Origin: Candidatus Cloacimonadota bacterium
GTDB lineage: Bacteria > Cloacimonadota > Cloacimonadia > Cloacimonadales > WRIO01
Length of the DNA stretch: 7,582 bases
Assembly: GCA_023230175.1 (NCBI GenBank)
Contig: JALNXV010000170.1
Coordinates: 1 to 7,582, forward strand
Direction: 5' to 3'
Shown piece after piece: positions 1 through 7,582 of the stretch. The position numbers were made by a program, and so were the translations under genes. Position 1 is the first letter of the stretch; each line of letters opens with the position of its first letter. Under the pieces are notes generated by a model. The model was not told where the DNA came from, ran no database searches, and saw only the letters and a program-made list of their open reading frames with translations.

Positions 1-650
1 ATATCCAAGAAAGTAATCAACTTTTTTCCACTGCTTTCTGCTTCACTGCAAGATATCAGATCAAGGGGTATTTCTACGCCTCTGTCATTCTGGTACACTT
101 TCACAACCAGATTCCCAACGCCCTTCTTTCCTAGGTCTGATGCTGTTTGTATCAATGAAGAAAACAATGGCTTTGCCTCTTTGTGCAATACCAAATCAGG
201 CAGGACTATGCCACAGTAGCTCTCATTCAATCGTTCTTTCCACTCGGGTCCCCTGAAGCAATTAACATATCTCAAGCCAATACGCATCAAAGCTCCGTTT
301 GGCGAAAAACCGATAGCAGCAAAGAAAATATTGATCAGTTTTCGGAACTTCTCAACAAAAGCATCGAAGCCTGAATAATCAGCAACTTGGAAGAAAACAG
401 CGTCTTGGTACACAATAAACAATTCTTCTGAGTCAAGCGTCTTGAAAATCCACCCATTCTGATTCAATTCCTTCTGTCCATTGCTTTGGTTTATTGTGAA
501 AGTTTTATTTGTTTCAAAAAGGGGAAATCCATTCTTCCTCAATTGATCCTGAATCCCAGGTATGTAATTGCCCATATTAAGCACTGGCGAAAAAACAACC
601 TGAAGCAAGCAAAGCTTCAATGGAGACTTAGTTTCTGTATTCTTGTTCAT
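1..650 (-). CDS. TIGR04255 family protein (3' end outside window)
   Basis: Reading the minus strand from the ATG at 650-648 gives 216 codons without a stop up to the window edge, so this is the N-terminal part of a protein; the family is usually about 250-270 residues, so perhaps 40-50 are missing. The family match rests on recalled hallmarks: an N-terminal PL...LQVVFSPVL segment (residues 10-24) leading to an IQDQLR helix and an 'NGFP' turn (40-43), a GW-F strand (66-69), a 'Y-F---F' type helix (92-102), and the signature RIGLRYVN at 123-130. The start is secure: ribosome binding site GGAGGAG (complement of 655-661) lies just upstream, and in-frame TAA and TGA codons (complement of 663-668) rule out a longer protein. 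No signal peptide or membrane segment is visible, so it is probably cytoplasmic. The molecular function of TIGR04255 proteins is not established; they are sporadically distributed and often lie in variable islands. It is divergent from the Druantia-like operon. Family call fairly sure; function unknown. Confidence 0.8.
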   Translation of the reverse strand, partial: MNKNTETKSPLKLCLLQVVFSPVLNMGNYIPGIQDQLRKNGFPLFETNKTFTINQSNGQKELNQNGWIFKTLDSEELFIVYQDAVFFQVADYSGFDAFVEKFRKLINIFFAAIGFSPNGALMRIGLRYVNCFRGPEWKERLNESYCGIVLPDLVLHKEAKPLFSSLIQTASDLGKKGVGNLVVKVYQNDRGVEIPLDLISCSEAESSGKKLITFLD

Positions 651-654
651 CTTT

Positions 655-661
655 CTCCTCC
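655..661 (-). promoter_or_regulatory. Ribosome binding site of the TIGR04255 gene
   Basis: On the minus strand this reads GGAGGAG, followed by AAAG and then the ATG at 650-648. It is a near-perfect Shine-Dalgarno match and, with the in-frame stops immediately upstream, decides the start codon. Confidence 0.9.
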
Positions 662-669
662 GTCATTAC

Positions 670-698
670 ACTTTACATTATTTTTTACACTATGGCAA
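670..698 (-). promoter_or_regulatory. Candidate sigma70-type promoter for the TIGR04255 gene
   Basis: On the minus strand a -35 box TTGCCA (complement of 693-698; 5 of 6 consensus bases) is followed after 17 bases by TAAAGT (complement of 670-675; 4 of 6). Transcription would start at about 660-665, leaving a very short leader that still holds the Shine-Dalgarno site. The spacing is ideal but the -10 box is weak, and other AT-rich hexamers nearby could serve instead. Confidence 0.4.
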
Positions 699-773
699 CA
701 AAAAATGCGCAAAATCCATGATTCTTCGCAGATCCATTCAAGCGTGGTTACACATTGGTCAGAAGAATATTTG

Positions 774-801
774 TTGATTTTTCAAGGTAATAGGTTATAA
801 T
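774..801 (+). promoter_or_regulatory. Candidate sigma70-type promoter of the druH-druE-like operon
   Basis: TTGATT (774-779; 4 of 6 consensus bases) and a perfect TATAAT (796-801) are separated by 16 bases. Transcription would begin near 808, giving a leader of about 35 bases before the ATG at 842. This is the best promoter match in the divergent intergenic region and the only one properly placed for the plus-strand operon. Confidence 0.65.
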
Positions 802-827
802 TCACTTAATACCAATATTTATTTCAA

Positions 828-834
828 AGAGGAG
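828..834 (+). promoter_or_regulatory. Ribosome binding site of the druH-like gene
   Basis: AGAGGAG lies 7 bases before the ATG at 842. An in-frame TGA at 839-841 directly abuts the start codon, so the protein cannot start further upstream. Confidence 0.9.
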
Positions 835-841
835 ACTGTGA

Positions 842-3598
842 ATGCTTAGCTTGATAATAGATAAAGTTAACAAAGCTCTTGACTTGCCGATTATCGGAGA
901 CTTTGTGTTCTCAGATTATGAACTTGCTTCAATCTATGATAAAACAAGCAATATTCTTCGACGGCATGCAAATGAACATGGCGGTCAAATTAAGAAAACA
1001 TATGATAAATTGATTTTCATTGCTCTTGTTAACGCTAGCAAGCAATGGGACGCTGACGAAAACACCTTTTGGGGATTCATCTCAAGAAAATTCACCGGAT
1101 CTGATTCTTCTCAATTATCACAGAAGGTTTACAATTATATAACTGATCTTATTTCCAGATTGGGTGCTGACAAGAAGGTCTACGTTCTGGGATGCTATAA
1201 GAAGAAGTACTATGCAACCCTGATTAGCCATGCTTTTGCACCTTTGAAATCTACTGAGTCCTTTTTTGAGCTTTGCTGGAATATCTATTGTGATGATCTG
1301 TATCAGAATTACATGAAAGGAGATTCCGTATTCTCAGTTCTATCTGCTCAGCTCAAGAGCAGATTCAGGAATCAGAACGAGGCGGATGAGGATTTCCATC
1401 TTGGAAGTCAAGTGTATTCACTTAGAGCTGGAATAAAAGGTCTAGCTATTGACCAGCCAGAACTCATGACTGACTTAATTGAGAATACAATCAGCAGCAT
1501 TGATAAAGCCTTTCATGGAGAAATCCTAGATAAAGACAACCACTATCTAGACCGGCTTGTAATCAACTGGTGGAAGAAGAAGGAAGATTCCTTAGGTCTA
1601 ATTACTACCGAAAAAAATGTAGTTAAAGAAAGAGTGGTAACTGATTACCAGCTTATTAAGCCTAAATACATTGTAGCTGATAATTCTGTACGCCTTGTTC
1701 TTTCCCCATTCCGTCTCCAAAGTGACTTTGATGTCTCCCCTTACCTGACCATCTTTGAGCATGGAGAGGCTGTAAAGACTTTTGAATTATATACAAAAGG
1801 CTCTGGATTGTTGATGGCCACAAAGCCTTTCTCTGTCGAGATTGACAGCTTGCAACATCCCAGCATGGACATATCTGTTGAAATTACCCATGCAAATAAA
1901 ACGCTATACTCATCAAAGAACTCGTTAAAACGATCATTTATTCTTTTCAAGTCAGATAAGGAAGACTTTTCACAGCAATGCACTCCTGGAAATTATTCTC
2001 TTTATACTACGTGCCTGGACTCTCTGGCACAATACCCGGAGGAGATTCGCAGACAATCAGGTAACCTTTATGTGTTCACTTCTCAAGAAGGCGAATGTTT
2101 GCAGTCTGATGAAAGGACAGTTTTTTTCGAGACCTCTAATACGCCAAAGGATTTCTGGATTTCTGCAATAAAGAGACAAGATGTTGCATTCCGCCAAAAT
2201 GAAAACCAGTACGAAGTAGCAGATGGTGATGTGTTTATTGCTTCAGGACCAGAAGTCAATGCAAATGAATATGGCGTGCGTTATGAAGGTGCCTCTTTCC
2301 GGCTTTCTGAACTGCCTTATGAAAGAAGGGCCGACGGATGCTTCTACAAGATATCTGAACTGATGCGTCATGGAGAGCCTCAAACCATCTCAGTTTTCAA
2401 ATACAGCAACAACGAAATTAAGGCATCTCTGAATATCGTTTCGTTTAATAACATCCAAATTGAATACGACAAGCAAGTTTATTATGACAGCTCAGAAATC
2501 GGAGAAGTCCATTTCAGTACTGACAATTTTAACAATTCCGAGACTTTTGATTTATCATGTGAAAAAGTTCTTGTCCCAATTGGAGATGGTGAAATAGTAC
2601 TAAATCCCCCTATTTTTGCATGGAAGTTTGACTCCGGCGATTACTCTACAAGATACAATGATGGAATATGGTACAATGAAATTTCCAACTCATCAATTTT
2701 GTCAGTCAAGCTTCCAATTAATTGCACAGGGCAACTGTTAATTTCAGATGAAAAGTCAGTAGCCAATGCTGACAATACAAGCTACAAACTTGGCCAGGCT
2801 ATTCACGCCATGGCTGACGGGCAGAAAAAGCCCGCCGAAATCATGTATAGATTGATTTTCCCTGATAATTCATCTGCAGACCTCCCAGTGTGCAGTTTTT
2901 ATTTCTCGGAGTTCTTCAAGTTTTCACCCCTCTTTTTTGCTAAGGAAAGACTCGTTTGGAATCCAAGAGGAGGTTTCATAGGGCCAAGCGATGCGAAATT
3001 TAAAATACACATATACTCTTCAACAAATACTGTCAGTATCACTACAACATTAGAACCAAAAACTTACCAACTCGTAGACCTTGAGGAGGGAAATTATACA
3101 ATAGAGGTTTCAATTATCGAGCAAACTGGTCTGAAAAAGGCGAAAGTCCTTGAAACAAAGAGCATTACTATAGGTGATGAACGAAACTTCAAGTTCAAAA
3201 ACACCAAGCTGAAGATTGAAAGCGTTATTCTGGAGGGTTCATCAAAGTCGGAACCCATCACTCCGTTTTTCATAGAGAAGCTCCATTACTTAAAAACAGT
3301 TGATGGAAATGATTTCTACTCAGGAATGCTTTACATCATCACTGAGAGAAGTGGAAAAGTATACCTGGACAACATGGCTGATGATAATGGGAATACTGAT
3401 AAAACTAATCCTATAAGGGTTGAGATGCGTGATGGGAATTCTTGCTGGATCATGTTTGGTTTGGAGGACGAAGAAGACTTATACAGCGTCAGCGATCAAT
3501 TTGCCTTTGATAAAGTCAAGAAACGAATATGCAACAGTGATCGTAATTCTTCTGCAATAACATACTATAATTATACTACAATCAAGGAAGGTAGCTAA
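842..3598 (+). CDS. druH: DruH-like protein, putative partner of the DruE helicase (Druantia type III)
   Basis: This is a 918-residue protein with no catalytic motif that I recognise. The DruH assignment comes mainly from its size, its position just before a giant DUF1998-type helicase, and the two-gene layout of Druantia type III; it was not confirmed by alignment. Residues 1 to about 255 look alpha-helical, with aromatic-rich stretches such as YYATLISHAFAP (123-134), FFELCWNIYCDDL (141-153) and NWWKKKED (242-249). From about residue 273 (KPKYIVADNSVRLVLSP) to the C-terminus the pattern is mostly short alternating hydrophobic strands, suggesting several beta-sandwich or Ig-like modules; WNPRGGFIGP (706-715) stands out. 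I see no signal peptide, membrane helix or cysteine cluster, so it should be cytoplasmic. In Druantia type III, DruH is required with DruE for phage resistance but its biochemistry is unknown. It is probably transcribed from the promoter at 774-801, and its stop overlaps the start of the next gene. Alternative: an unnamed partner of another DUF1998-helicase system. Confidence 0.6.
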   Translation: MLSLIIDKVNKALDLPIIGDFVFSDYELASIYDKTSNILRRHANEHGGQIKKTYDKLIFIALVNASKQWDADENTFWGFISRKFTGSDSSQLSQKVYNYITDLISRLGADKKVYVLGCYKKKYYATLISHAFAPLKSTESFFELCWNIYCDDLYQNYMKGDSVFSVLSAQLKSRFRNQNEADEDFHLGSQVYSLRAGIKGLAIDQPELMTDLIENTISSIDKAFHGEILDKDNHYLDRLVINWWKKKEDSLGLITTEKNVVKERVVTDYQLIKPKYIVADNSVRLVLSPFRLQSDFDVSPYLTIFEHGEAVKTFELYTKGSGLLMATKPFSVEIDSLQHPSMDISVEITHANKTLYSSKNSLKRSFILFKSDKEDFSQQCTPGNYSLYTTCLDSLAQYPEEIRRQSGNLYVFTSQEGECLQSDERTVFFETSNTPKDFWISAIKRQDVAFRQNENQYEVADGDVFIASGPEVNANEYGVRYEGASFRLSELPYERRADGCFYKISELMRHGEPQTISVFKYSNNEIKASLNIVSFNNIQIEYDKQVYYDSSEIGEVHFSTDNFNNSETFDLSCEKVLVPIGDGEIVLNPPIFAWKFDSGDYSTRYNDGIWYNEISNSSILSVKLPINCTGQLLISDEKSVANADNTSYKLGQAIHAMADGQKKPAEIMYRLIFPDNSSADLPVCSFYFSEFFKFSPLFFAKERLVWNPRGGFIGPSDAKFKIHIYSSTNTVSITTTLEPKTYQLVDLEEGNYTIEVSIIEQTGLKKAKVLETKSITIGDERNFKFKNTKLKIESVILEGSSKSEPITPFFIEKLHYLKTVDGNDFYSGMLYIITERSGKVYLDNMADDNGNTDKTNPIRVEMRDGNSCWIMFGLEDEEDLYSVSDQFAFDKVKKRICNSDRNSSAITYYNYTTIKEGS

Positions 3599-3600
3599 TG
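3584..3600 (+). promoter_or_regulatory. Ribosome binding site and TAATG stop/start overlap
   Basis: AAGGAAGG (3584-3591) lies within the last codons of the upstream gene, 6 bases before the helicase ATG (3598-3600). The ATG shares its A with the upstream TAA stop (3596-3598). This fixes the helicase start and indicates translational coupling, which suits two proteins made in balanced amounts. Confidence 0.9.
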
Positions 3601-6600
3601 TTCAACCCCGCCAAATCTTCAGATAATATCCGCAATGAATTCATAGACTACATAACAACCATGTATGCCCTTGCAGATGAAGACTTGCAACATCAGCTTA
3701 TTGAAGAACTCCGGAAAAGTATTTCCAAAGGTCCGTATCTTGAAATCAAGGATGTATTCTGTTCAGGAAAATCAATAAATCAGCTGATCGATGAAGGAGT
3801 CCTTTCTCCCCTGTTCAGACAGCTGGAAGCAGAAAAGCATGAAGACAAGAGATACAAAACTGTCTTGCCGATCGATAGACCCCTATACCTGCATCAGGAA
3901 CAAGCAATCAGAAGCATTGTTGCAGGAAACAATGCTGTAATTTCTACAGGAACTGGTTCTGGAAAAACAAACTGCTTCTTGATACCAGTGCTAAACGAAC
4001 TTCTGAAAGAGAAGGAAGCAGGAACTCTTGGCCCAGGAGTCCGGGCAATGTTCATCTATCCAATGAATGCTCTTGCCAACGACCAGATGAAGAACATCAG
4101 GAACCTTCTTATGTTCTACAAGGATATCAAATTTGGTGTTTATACCGGAGCCACAGAGAATGAAGAAAAAGATGCAATTGCTGTTTATGAGGCAATGTTT
4201 GCAACAGAGAGAATAGAAGAATTGCGACATCGGCTTGAAAATGAGATTCTTTCAAGAGATGCCATGAAAAAAGAACCGCCACATATTCTTTTCACCAATT
4301 ACGCAATGCTTGAACACCTGTTGTTCAGGCCAAAGGATGATGTTCTGTTCTCAAATTCTGATTTCAAGTTTGTTGTGCTTGATGAAGCACATGTTTATAC
4401 CGGAGCAACAGGAATAGAGACTTCGTTTCTTTTACGCCGTTTGCAAGCAAGAATCCGTGCAACGAGACAGACACAGTTCATCCTTACAAGCGCAACCCTT
4501 GGCAGCGATGAATCTTCTGTTGCTGATATAGTTTCATTCGCCGAGAATTTATGCGGTGTGCCTTTTCAGAAAGAGTCAATCATTCGGTCAACGCGGGAAG
4601 CACACAAAAAGGCTTCTGTTCTCTATCACTACCCAAAGGACTCATACCTGGAACTAAGCGAAGATGGGAATATTGTTTCCTCGATTCTCAAGAAGTATGG
4701 GATAGACTGTGATTCATCAAAACCTGAGGCAGAGCTTCTTTATGATCTGATATCATCCTGTGACCTATACGAGAAGATGAGAGCTTCCATATCTGAAATC
4801 ACAGACATGAACGAGCTTCAAAGAGTTCTCAATCTGGATATTAGAACTGCAATTTCTTTTGTCTATCTATGCACTCGTTCTTCCAAAGCAGGAAAAAGTC
4901 TTGTCGATGCTAGATATCATTTCTTCATAAGGAGTCTTGAAGGCTGCTTTTTAGCCTTGTCCCCATCCAGAAAGCTATTTCTTGCAAGGCAGAAACACAT
5001 AATGGATGGCGATAAACAATATGAAGTATTCGAAATTGCGGTCTGCAACAACTGTGGCAAGATCGCCTTTGTTGGAATAGAAGAAAACAGGCATCTGATT
5101 CAAGTAAGCAAGCTTGGTCAGCAAGTAAGCTATTACTATCCAGCTTCAGAAAAGAACGAAGATATCGATGAAATAGAAGACTTTGACCTCAATGATGAGG
5201 GAGAAGAAAACATAACGGACAATGAATACTATCTTTGCCCTCACTGTGGTGCTATTGCAGCCTGTGATGAAATTCATAATCTTCCATGTGATTGCGGGAA
5301 AGAAGATTACATCAAAGTTGTCAAAGCAAAGGATTTGAAGCATGGAGCACGATGCGGGAATTGTCACTCTGGCTCCTACAAACGGTACTATCTAGGTAAT
5401 GATGCGGCAACTTCAGTTCTTGCGACTTCTTTGTATGAAGAATTACCTGAATTGGAGTTTGATTCAGAGATAATGTCTTCAGGGACGACAAACCTCTTCG
5501 CAAGAGCTATGGCAGCATCAAAAAAGAATGCAAGAAAGACAGGACGCCAATTCATTGCTTTCTCTGACAGCAGGCAAGAAGCCGCAAAGTTTGCTTGTTA
5601 TTTAAAAGACAGCTATGATGAATTTCTAAGACGCAGAGGAATTACTCAGGTTTTACAAACAAACCAAAAAGATATCATTTCTAATGGTTATTCCTTATCC
5701 GACTTTGTTCTATTGCTGACCAACTTTTTTGCCTCCATGAAAAGCTTCGCCAAATCAAATGCAGATACATCAAATCTAACCGTAAGCAGCAAGAAGAACG
5801 CATGGGTAGCAATGCTCAATGAACTAGCCCGCTTTAATTCATCAACGTCTCTGACATCTCTTGGGTTCCTTCAATTCGCTTATAAAGGGAACACCTCAGA
5901 GATAGTAAAGGCAGTTTCAGAACAGTACAATGTAGAGCTTGAGGTTTCTAAAAACCTTCTGGAACTTCTGGCTTTTGAGACAGTAAAGGCAGGAGCAATC
6001 AAAACAGATTCAGATAGTGATATTGATGATAATGATAGGGAATATGTTTTCTATACTTCATCCCAGCGTTTTCTCAAGAAGCTTAAGGATGCAGATGATA
6101 AAACTCCTTCCGTTTCTAACTGGATGCCAAGGAGCAAAGGAGGAAACGCTGAGCAATACTTCAAGAACAATAAGATATACTATGTAACACATACTTTGAA
6201 AATTTCCGAAAAGGAAGCTGCTGAATTTCTAGAGGCATATTTTGACTATTTGACAAAACCTGAAAATGGAAACCCTTGCTGCATGATTGCTTCTGGAAAT
6301 GGACAGACCTATGTAATGCCTGCTAAGTTCTTTGAAGTCCAGATTCCTGGAAGCACTGGGGCAAAATGGTACAGATGCAAGAAATGCGGACGAGTATCTC
6401 AGTTCAACATAGCTGGTTATTGTTCCACTGTTCGTTGCGATGGTGCTGTTGAAGATATCAACCCACTGACGATAAGAAAAGACAATCATTTTGCTGATTT
6501 ATACATGGGTGACAGAATGAGTCCCCTTTTCATCAAGGAGCACACTGCACAATTGAGCAAAAAAGAGTGCGCTGAATATCAGGAGCAGTTCATAAAAAAA

Positions 6601-7582
6601 GAGATTAACGCATTATCATGCTCAACAACATTTGAAATGGGAGTCGACGTAGGAGACCTGGAGACCGTTTTCTTGAGGGATGTACCTCCCCTTCCTTCAA
6701 ATTATGCCCAAAGGGCCGGCCGTGCAGGACGAAGCATCAACACAGCTGCTTATGCTTTGACGTTTGCAAAATTGAGCTCTCATGATCTGTCTTTCTTTAA
6801 TCATCCAGAAGATATGATTGCAGGGGTTATTCTTCCACCACTATTTAAGGTTGACAACGAAAAGATTGCTAGACGACACATATATGCTGTATCGCTTAGC
6901 ATGTTTTTTGCAGATCATGAAGACCAGTACAACCACAATAATGCTGATCAATTCATTAACGACAAGGGATATGAGTCGTTCTTTGAATGGCTTAGAACAA
7001 AGCCAGAACCCCTGGCTTCTTTGCTGAATCATTCTATCCCGGATACTAATGGGTTGCATGTCAGGCTTGGTCTTGAGAATTTCACTTGGCTTGATGAATT
7101 CATTGGCGAGTCTGGCGTTTTTACGCAGTTGATCAGGGAGTACGAAAGCAATGTTGAGAATTTCACCAAAATCGTTGCTAAGTTCAAAAGAGAAGACGAC
7201 CTCGACAAAGCGGCTTGCAGCGAAAGGAAGATGAAGGTTTATCAACAAAACAAACTTATAGACTTCCTTGCAAGAGGAAATATTCTTCCACGATATGGAT
7301 TCCCAGTTAACACAGTTGAGCTCGAACAGAATTCTTCGACCAGCAATATCAGCAAGCTCAGGCTCAGCCGTGACCTTCAGATTGCGATTGCTGAGTATGC
7401 ACCATCTTCTGAAGTCATTGCTGATGGAAGATTGTACACAAGCCGGTATATCAAGAAAGCTCAGATTGGCAACAACAAACAGGATTGGCATACAGCTTAC
7501 ATTGGTACATGCCCAAATCCATCGTGCGGAACGATGAATATCAGCATGACCCCCGTAACCAAAGATGGTTTAGTCTGCTCAG
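3598..7582 (+). CDS. druE: DruE-like giant DEAH-box helicase with DUF1998-type C-terminus (3' end outside window)
   Basis: The frame stays open for 1328 codons to the window edge. It is a superfamily 2 ATPase/helicase with these motifs: Q-like LHQEQA (98-103), Walker A GTGSGKT (118-124), Ia YPMNALANDQ (154-163), TNYAMLE (233-239), DEAH (262-265), III SAT (298-300), FSDSRQEAA (655-663, second RecA lobe), V TFEMGVDVGDL (1011-1021) and VI QRAGRAGR (1038-1045). All core catalytic residues are present, so it should be active. Large insertions separate the motifs: a cysteine-rich region (C483/C486, C547/C550, C564/C566, C586/C589), probably binding two zinc ions, and a zinc-ribbon-like C927/C930...C942/C947 before motif V. 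RGNILPRYGFPV (1226-1237) and C1305/C1310/C1327 mark the approach to a DUF1998/MZB-like region, as in MrfA/YprA. It is much longer than MrfA (about 750 residues) and unlike DISARM, where helicase (DrmA) and DUF1998 (DrmB) are separate proteins; DruE fits best. It presumably unwinds or translocates on nucleic acid during anti-phage defence. Helicase certain; DruE likely. Confidence 0.75.
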   Translation, partial: MFNPAKSSDNIRNEFIDYITTMYALADEDLQHQLIEELRKSISKGPYLEIKDVFCSGKSINQLIDEGVLSPLFRQLEAEKHEDKRYKTVLPIDRPLYLHQEQAIRSIVAGNNAVISTGTGSGKTNCFLIPVLNELLKEKEAGTLGPGVRAMFIYPMNALANDQMKNIRNLLMFYKDIKFGVYTGATENEEKDAIAVYEAMFATERIEELRHRLENEILSRDAMKKEPPHILFTNYAMLEHLLFRPKDDVLFSNSDFKFVVLDEAHVYTGATGIETSFLLRRLQARIRATRQTQFILTSATLGSDESSVADIVSFAENLCGVPFQKESIIRSTREAHKKASVLYHYPKDSYLELSEDGNIVSSILKKYGIDCDSSKPEAELLYDLISSCDLYEKMRASISEITDMNELQRVLNLDIRTAISFVYLCTRSSKAGKSLVDARYHFFIRSLEGCFLALSPSRKLFLARQKHIMDGDKQYEVFEIAVCNNCGKIAFVGIEENRHLIQVSKLGQQVSYYYPASEKNEDIDEIEDFDLNDEGEENITDNEYYLCPHCGAIAACDEIHNLPCDCGKEDYIKVVKAKDLKHGARCGNCHSGSYKRYYLGNDAATSVLATSLYEELPELEFDSEIMSSGTTNLFARAMAASKKNARKTGRQFIAFSDSRQEAAKFACYLKDSYDEFLRRRGITQVLQTNQKDIISNGYSLSDFVLLLTNFFASMKSFAKSNADTSNLTVSSKKNAWVAMLNELARFNSSTSLTSLGFLQFAYKGNTSEIVKAVSEQYNVELEVSKNLLELLAFETVKAGAIKTDSDSDIDDNDREYVFYTSSQRFLKKLKDADDKTPSVSNWMPRSKGGNAEQYFKNNKIYYVTHTLKISEKEAAEFLEAYFDYLTKPENGNPCCMIASGNGQTYVMPAKFFEVQIPGSTGAKWYRCKKCGRVSQFNIAGYCSTVRCDGAVEDINPLTIRKDNHFADLYMGDRMSPLFIKEHTAQLSKKECAEYQEQFIKKEINALSCSTTFEMGVDVGDLETVFLRDVPPLPSNYAQRAGRAGRSINTAAYALTFAKLSSHDLSFFNHPEDMIAGVILPPLFKVDNEKIARRHIYAVSLSMFFADHEDQYNHNNADQFINDKGYESFFEWLRTKPEPLASLLNHSIPDTNGLHVRLGLENFTWLDEFIGESGVFTQLIREYESNVENFTKIVAKFKREDDLDKAACSERKMKVYQQNKLIDFLARGNILPRYGFPVNTVELEQNSSTSNISKLRLSRDLQIAIAEYAPSSEVIADGRLYTSRYIKKAQIGNNKQDWHTAYIGTCPNPSCGTMNISMTPVTKDGLVCS

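Larger units (their letters stand above)
651..841. promoter_or_regulatory. Divergent intergenic control region
   Basis: This 191-bp stretch separates two genes transcribed away from each other and must hold both promoters. TTACA occurs at 666-670, 673-677, 685-689 and 748-752; three of these extend to TTACAC. Three copies cluster over the candidate minus-strand -10 and spacer region, so a bound regulator there could block the TIGR04255 promoter. No convincing palindrome, riboswitch or small-RNA gene was seen. The repeats may simply reflect AT-rich sequence. Confidence 0.6.

Noticed and set aside
183..374. 63-codon plus-strand reading frame
   Set aside because: It lies opposite the TIGR04255 coding sequence, has no convincing ribosome binding site, and its product matches nothing.
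486..800. 104-codon plus-strand reading frame
   Set aside because: It is antisense to the start of the TIGR04255 gene and runs through the divergent promoter region; no ribosome binding site precedes it and the composition is not protein-like.
6229..6489. 86-codon minus-strand reading frame
   Set aside because: It is antisense to the zinc-ribbon-like region of the helicase and has no support of its own.
6841..7491. 216-codon minus-strand reading frame
   Set aside because: It is the longest antisense frame, but it lies fully inside the helicase, whose frame holds clear conserved motifs. It has no family resemblance and is a shadow.
6818..7537. Two plus-strand out-of-frame reading frames inside the helicase (6818-7027 and 7268-7537)
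   Set aside because: Both overlap the real frame, which is uninterrupted. They show no domain match or plausible start signals.
3598..7582. DISARM DrmA/DrmB or MrfA/YprA as the identity of the helicase
   Set aside because: DISARM splits the helicase and DUF1998 into two genes, and MrfA/YprA is about half this length and lacks a large upstream partner. DruE fits better.

Overview
The window comes from a bacterial genome. It has strong AG-rich Shine-Dalgarno sites, sigma70-like promoters and tightly packed genes. It is fairly AT-rich, roughly 40% G+C by eye. Nothing seen fixes the genus. It reads as part of a defence or accessory island: three coding regions, two of them cut by the window edges, and no RNA genes, CRISPR arrays or insertion sequences.

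Left part (1-650, minus strand): the first 216 codons of a TIGR04255-family protein. Its 3' end lies outside the window. The call rests on the signature RIGLRYVN at residues 123-130 and an N-terminal PL...QVVFSP stretch. It has a clear ribosome binding site, and in-frame stops just upstream fix its start.

Middle (651-841): a 191-bp divergent intergenic region with one good promoter candidate for each direction and several TTACA(C) repeats.

Right part (842-7582, plus strand): a two-gene operon. The first gene encodes a 918-residue protein of no recognised fold, apparently an alpha-helical N-terminal third followed by a long beta-rich region. The second gene starts inside the stop codon of the first (TAATG). 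It encodes a very large superfamily 2 DEAH helicase of at least 1328 residues with cysteine-rich metal-binding insertions and the beginning of a DUF1998/MZB-like C-terminal region, and it runs off the right edge.

A roughly 900-residue unknown protein coupled to a giant DUF1998-type helicase best matches the two-gene Druantia type III anti-phage system (druH-druE). That assignment rests on architecture and gene order, not on a database comparison. The presumed roles are that the helicase moves along or remodels nucleic acid and that the DruH-like protein is its dedicated partner. The divergent TIGR04255 gene may be an island neighbour or an accessory component.
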